This document shows positions 21,414-26,814 of a stretch of 26,814 bases of DNA, one piece after another; position 1 is the stretch's first letter; each line of letters starts with the position of its first letter. Under the pieces are notes generated by a model. That model saw nothing but the letters and a program-made list of their open reading frames with translations. It ran no database searches and was not told the origin of the DNA. The stretch comes from Camillea tinctor. Lineage: Eukaryota > Ascomycota > Sordariomycetes > Xylariales > Xylariaceae. The translations under genes were made by a program, and so were the position numbers. The stretch lies in NCBI GenBank assembly GCA_022578605.1, contig MU394185.1:1-26814 (forward strand). The letters run 5' to 3'.

Positions 21414-21470
21414 AAGGAAGGGAGGGAGAGAGGAAGGGAGGGAGAGGGGAAGGAAGTAAGGGTTATAAAT
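21414..21470 (+). promoter_or_regulatory. 43-nt polypurine tract and TATA box of the P450 gene
   Basis: Bases 21414-21456 are purines only, built from ggaagggaggga-type units. The TATA sequence tataaat is at 21464-21470, 112 bp before the ATG. Just upstream, 21401-21412 (GGGGCTTGCCCC) is a tight inverted repeat. Purine/pyrimidine tracts near the core promoter are common in fungi and often keep nucleosomes away. Confidence 0.5.
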
Positions 21471-21581
21471 AAAATGACAGACTGGCTTTCAACGTATTGA
21501 CTCTGAAACTGGAAAGCGAAACCTTTCCATAATTTCAGCACTCCCGAGGCTGACAGGGCATTCTATCTTATTATATGCACA

Positions 21582-23555
21582 ATGGTTTCTGCGCCGATGC
21601 TCGCAGTATTCGCTGCAGTAACCGTCGTATACATCTTGGGCCTAATCATCTATCGACTCTACTTCCACCCACTGGCCTCTTTTCCTGGTCCGAAGCTCGC
21701 ATCAGTGACTACGCTATACGAATTCTATTACGATGGGATCAAGCCTGGCAAGTACATGTTCAAAATCAAGGAGTTGCATGATAAATACGGACCTATAATT
21801 CGCATTACACCCGAGGAGCTACATTGCAATGACCCATGTTTCATTGATTCAATATATGCCGGTGGTTCGGTTCGTCGTCATAAATACAACTATTCTATAG
21901 GCCAAATAGGGTAGGTCCACGTAGATACAGTATAATAACTACAGAATATAATTAGCTAATGATCTGTGTATATAGACTTCCTGAGGTACGAATATCCAAT
22001 TCCCATAAAAGCTTCGGTTCTAATCGAGAAGCTAGAGTGCTCTGGGCACTCTGAACCATGACATACACCGCATTCGCCGTGCACCTCTGAGCCGATTCTT
22101 CTCCAAGGCTTCAGTGACAAAGCTTGAACCAACCATCTATAAGCAAGTTGAGAAGCTATGTAAACAGTTACTTGTACACGTTGACAGCCAGAAACCCATC
22201 CGGCTAGATATGGCCTTCGGTTCTTTTACCACAGATGTTATTTTGACCTATGCGTTTGGGAAATGCAATAATATTCTCGATGACCCCCTTTTTGAGAATA
22301 ACCTCCATGAGGTTTTCCATGCTTTAGACCACATTATCAAAATCTTCAAGCAGTTACCTTTTATATATGATTTGTTACGGAGTATTCCCGAGTAAGAAAC
22401 GTACTCGTTAGATCACCGGAGAAGTAGCTAATCAACACCAGTTCATTAGCCGTCATGTTAGCTCCTCAAGCCAAGGACTTTCTTCAATACCAAGAGGAAT
22501 GTTCAAATGCGCCTTTTTATATAGCCACTGCGAGCACTAACACCCAGCAGGATGTAAAAATACTGATTCGCGATACGAAACGTCAAATTGTAAAAGAAAA
22601 GTCCACGGGGCCGCAACAAGACATGCATGCTAGCATTTTCCACGAGATACTTAAAAGCGACCTCTCGGACGCTGAGAAAGCAGCCGAGCGCCTTTGGCAG
22701 GAAGGTCAAGCAGTCATTGGCGCTGGCACGGAGACAGTTTCTTGGAGTACGCCAAGTCATTTAAATTATCAACCCTTTGGCCATATCGAGTTACTAAAAC
22801 AAGAACCCAGCACTATCCGTACTTTTCTTCTATCTGTTGCGCGATCACAAAGTATACAACTTGTTGATGAAAGAACTCGAGACCGCTATCCCTGACCCTG
22901 CCGCCCAAGCTCTGTGGAAGGAGCTAGAGAAGCTGCCATATCTAATAAGTCCCCCGTTATCTCTTACGCTGGCGAGTCAATCCGCTAATGGGATCTCCTG
23001 CACAGCGCCTGTATTTCTGAGGCCCTACGAGTTTCTTGCGGAATATGCACTCGCCTTCCACGAATATCTCCTGACGAACCCATCGTGTACCATCCCGCTG
23101 CTGAAGCAGGGGTGTCCAAGTCTGAGTATATCATACCACCAGGGACGCCGATTGGCATGTCAGCCGCCCTAGTTCACTATGATACAACACTGTTTCCCCG
23201 ACCAAACGTATTCGATCCCAATCGATGGCTGGACGCGGACGGCCAAAGAGATCGGTCATTGGAGAAATATATCCTTTCATTTTCTAAAGGCAGCAGACAA
23301 TGCCTCGGCATAAAGTAAGCGACTGTACCCTTTGGAAGGCTCTCAATCTATGCTTGATGACGGTGATGTTGACTAATGGCCCGTTATAGTATGGCCTATG
23401 CGGAGCTCTACATAGCAGCTGCACATGTGCTCCGACGTGTAGGGCCTCACATGAAGTTATATGAAACAGGTCCCGATGATGTCGAGATCCATCATGATTA
23501 CTTCGCCCCGAGGCCCAAGCTAGACTCAAAAGGAGTCAGGGTAGTGGTTGAATAG
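21582..23555 (+). CDS. Cytochrome P450 monooxygenase (7 exons, two doubtful splice regions)
   Basis: Exons 21582-21910, 21976-21985 (10 nt), 22036-22391, 22442-22746, 22811-22955, 23006-23314 and 23390-23555 give 539 residues in consistent phase. An N-terminal membrane anchor (residues 5-28) is followed by FPGPK at 34-38. I-helix AGTET is at 326-330, ExxR is E387-R390 (EALR), FDPNRW is at 451-456, and the heme loop [10 protein letters not shown] has ligand Cys481. It is a class II, ER-bound monooxygenase; the [24 protein letters not shown] region recalls trichodiene-oxygenase-like fungal P450s, a loose impression. Two places are odd. Residues near 254-268 look like a retained intron. The donor at 22956 (GTTATC) is poor and inserts ISP before the K-helix. 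The substrate is unknown. Confidence 0.88.
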
Positions 23556-24192
23556 TGTCCTGTTTGACCACACATACTCCAGTGTACGTATATGGTGGAA
23601 ATTGATAGTTTGTGAAAGAGCAGAACCAGTTGGAAACTTAAATGCCTGGTTATATGGAATTTTATTAAGGCACGGATGTCATTTCCTTCCAAGGTTATGG
23701 AAGCAATCCAAGCTGTTAATGGCTAGAAGTTTTACAGCACAGGCTGAAATATATCACATTCGTTATTAGATATGTTCATCAACTCTCGTTCAGCAAATAT
23801 ATAACATAGTTCCCAGCAAAATTATATGTAACATACGAGTTCTTGCTTCTATAGAACATATAACAATGTTTAAGGGTAACTTAAATCCCTACGAACGCTT
23901 CAAGTACCGAAGTATCCCCAAATGACGATAATGCATGACCCATTCTCCTATTACGGATTCCAATTTCATGACATAGCTGTCAGCTATGGCTAGCTGACGC
24001 AATTGTATATAGAGAGTAAATGTACGCTGTAGATAGGTAGTTTGAGAGATGCTAGTTACTTTCTATCAGCGTCACTTCAATGCCTGCATTATATTCAGAA
24101 TAGACAGTCGTAGCCATTGATATAAGATTAGCCTACTTCTTCAATATCTACTTTGATAATACAACATATTAATATGTGTATAAAATCCACTT
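23556..24192. other. Intergenic between P450 and the right AT-rich repeat
   Basis: No gene is seen. A+T content rises towards the repeat boundary. Open frames of 60-75 codons overlapping the P450 end have no features. Confidence 0.55.
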
Positions 24193-26814
24193 AACTGTTA
24201 ATTTTAGGTAAGTTGCCATAAGGTATATTATTAATATAAAAAAAAGAAATCCCGTAGGCCTTAAAAGCTTATTAAATATTTTATATACAGCATAAGTATA
24301 AAACGCATAAACTACCTATTTTAACACTTTTACTTAAACTATACCGTTATTAACAGTAAAATATATAATAAAGCTTTACGGCTTATAAAATGCTATAAAA
24401 TACCTTTAAAAAGTTTATTTATTTTTTTTTTTTTTTTTTTATGCATTAACTTGTATTTTAATTTTTAATACTTTACAAACTTATTAAAACTTAAAAAACT
24501 ATCGTAAAAAAAATATAAAAAAAAAAGTATTTTATAAAACTTTTTATAACTAAGTAAGCTATATATAGTTTTTTATATAAAAGTCGTTATTTTTAATAAA
24601 CGCTTTATTTTTTATAATAGCTTAATTTTTAACTTTTTTTATAAAATATATAAAATATTTATTTTACTTACTAAATTTAGCATTAACGTTATATTAAACT
24701 TTTAATTTTTTCGTTTTTTATTATATATATTTAATAAAAGTTTATTATTTGTTAAATAAAGCGTTTTTTACTTTAATTTCGTTAAAAACTAACTTTAAAT
24801 TACAGTTTTAAAATATTATAACCTTATTTTTTTTTAAATTTATAATTATCGCTATAATATAGCAATGCTAAATAGCATTTTTTTAAAAGTTTTTTATTAA
24901 TTGCTTTATAAGCATATTAAATAGTTTAATTTAAGTTTGTTTTTTATGTTTTTTTATATTGTAAAACGTATTAAAAATATTTCGCGTTATAGCATTATTT
25001 ATTTTATAAGCTACTTAATTTTTCTTTTTTTTATTATTGTTAAATAATATTACTTAAAAATATATATAAAGAAAATTGCTTTATAAGTTGCTATATTAAT
25101 TAAAATAATTAATTAGTTATTTTTTTAATAAAGTAAAATTACTTAAAAGTTTTTTTAAAGTAATAAAATATGCAGTATTTAATATTATTTTAAAATAAAA
25201 TATGCTAATAATTAAAGTTTTTTTAAGTTAATTTTAAAATATTTTTATAAATATTAAAACAATTATGCGTTATAAATACTTATTATTTTAAAAAATAATT
25301 AAATAGTTACAAAATAATAATTAATAGTTTACTTTTTTATTAATGCGCTAATAAAATATTTTTTTATAAATTACGTAATATAGCTTTATAAAAAAGTAAA
25401 ATATTAAAAACTTTAAATTAATATTAAAATAATAAGCTTTTATTTACTTTAAGCTTAAAGTATTTTTAAATGCAATAAACTTATTTTTAAAAAATGCTTT
25501 AATAAATTTATTAACTATTTATTTATAAATAAAAACGTATTTAACGTTTATTTTTTTTAAAGCTTATTTTTTATATATAAAATAGTATTAAACTACTATA
25601 TATTTTATATAAGCATAAAATTAAAAGTTTTTAATTAAAGTTATTATTTTTTAATTATTATTATAAATAATAGTTGTTTTTAATTTTTTTTTTATATTTA
25701 GTTTATTTAATAATTTTTTTAATTAAATAGCTTTTTTTATAGCTTATATTTTGCTAATATATTTAACTTTATACGATAATAAAAATATAATAGCTTATTA
25801 TTTTAAGCTTTAATTAATAATATTATTATTAACGTTAAAAACATAACTTAAAATAAAATGTTAAATTTTATAATTTTTAGCTTAATTTACATTAATATAG
25901 TTTATTAAATTTTATAGCTTTTTATAATATATTAGTTTTAAGTTAATAGTTTTTTTAAAATATTTAAAAATTTTTTTAATTACTTTAATGCAAATTTTAT
26001 TAAGCTTAACTAAATATTTATTGCAAAAAAAAATAATATATATTATATTAAGTTTAATACTTAATATAATATATATTAATAACTTTATAGCTTTTATATA
26101 TTAATTTTTATTTTTTAAATTAAAAATATAATTTTGCAAAAAAAGTTTTATAAAGCTAATTTTTATAAATATTGCTTTAAAAGCTATATTTTACATATTA
26201 AACTTTTTAAGTACTTTTTTTAAATAAGCTTATTAATTAAAATAAATAGCTTTATTTTTTTTATTTTTTTTAATTAATATTTTTAAATAAAATAAGTAAA
26301 GTTTTAAATTTAACATTTTAAACTTTTTACTTAAAGTAAACTTAATGCTATTTACTTTTTTTTTTAAAAAATTAATAATAAATAAATTATTTATATATAT
26401 AACAATATAAGTATATTTTTTTATAAATACGCTAACGTTTACGTTTAAAAAAATAAATCTTTATTTTTTTATAAATAATATTAACGTTTCGTATTAAATT
26501 TTAAATGCTTACTTAAGTTTATATAATGCTTTATATAATTTATAAACTTTATTAATGCTATTATTAAATTTAAGCAGTTATTATACGTATATTTTTTTTA
26601 TAGTAGCACTATAAAAAAAAGCAATTTTAACGTTTATTTATTTTAATTTAAAATTTAAAGCTATAATTATAGCAAAAATAGCTTTATAATTTATAAGTTT
26701 TATTATAAATGTAAACGTTTTGTTATAGTTTATTTTTTTTACTTATTTAAAACTTTTAATAACTTAATAAGCTTTATAACATACAATTTTACTATTAATA
26801 CTTTTTTTTAACTT
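24193..26814. repeat. AT-rich RIP-degraded repeat, right copy (inverted)
   Basis: The reverse complement aligns end to end with about 1834-4440. The inner end shows it best: gttgccataagg is shared, as is the stretch around gcataagt, aaaacgcataaactac and cttttacttaaacta. The lengths (2622 versus about 2607 bp) show there are few indels. Mismatches are nearly all G/A or C/T. The copy runs off the window. This end keeps slightly more G+C near 24193-24400. Confidence 0.9.
26035..26077. repeat. Perfect 19-bp inverted repeat inside the right AT-rich copy
   Basis: The arms 26035-26053 and 26059-26077 are identical to those at 2567-2609, around a 5-nt centre. It marks the equivalent position in the second copy. 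Confidence 0.8.

Overview
The window looks like a gene-bearing island from a filamentous ascomycete (Pezizomycotina). Supporting signs are two Zn2Cys6 regulators with fungal-specific transcription factor regions, many 49-82 nt introns with CTAAC/CTGAC-like branch points, and flanks that look destroyed by repeat-induced point mutation (RIP). By hand count on sampled lines the flanks are about 90% A+T. All gene models here were spliced by eye, and no homology search was run.

Layout. 1-4440 and 24193-26814 are two inverted, collinear copies of one degraded repeat. They enclose about 19.7 kb of ordinary-composition DNA. From left to right this holds: a Zn2Cys6 regulator (4519-6880, +); a 58-residue cysteine-rich protein (7401-7577, +); a Dabb alpha/beta-barrel protein (8715-9161, -); a short-chain dehydrogenase/reductase (10206-11273, +); a MITE-like foldback element (11750-12300); a second Zn2Cys6 regulator (12879-15209, +); a ZIP metal transporter with seven exons (15734-17575, -); a secreted, probably GPI-anchored protein with three Cys/His repeats (18631-19278, -); and a cytochrome P450 with seven exons (21582-23555, +). 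No polyketide, peptide or terpene synthase is present, so the SDR, Dabb, P450 and regulators are at most part of a metabolic cluster or an accessory mix.

The most interesting part is 15.7-19.3 kb. The transporter's extracellular N-terminus has three copies of a ten-residue module, C-x2-H-[G/A]-x4-C. The neighbouring GPI-type protein has three copies of the same pattern (CEPHGDHWHC). All three transporter modules and the first module of the neighbour are split by an intron at the same place, phase 2 in codon 8. Two of the transporter exons are symmetric (2-2). This suggests an exon-borne metal-binding module shared, and possibly shuffled, between a transporter and a cell-surface scavenger candidate. 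Zinc is inferred as the metal.

The P450 has full signature motifs but weak or lost splice signals at two places, so it may be starting to decay.
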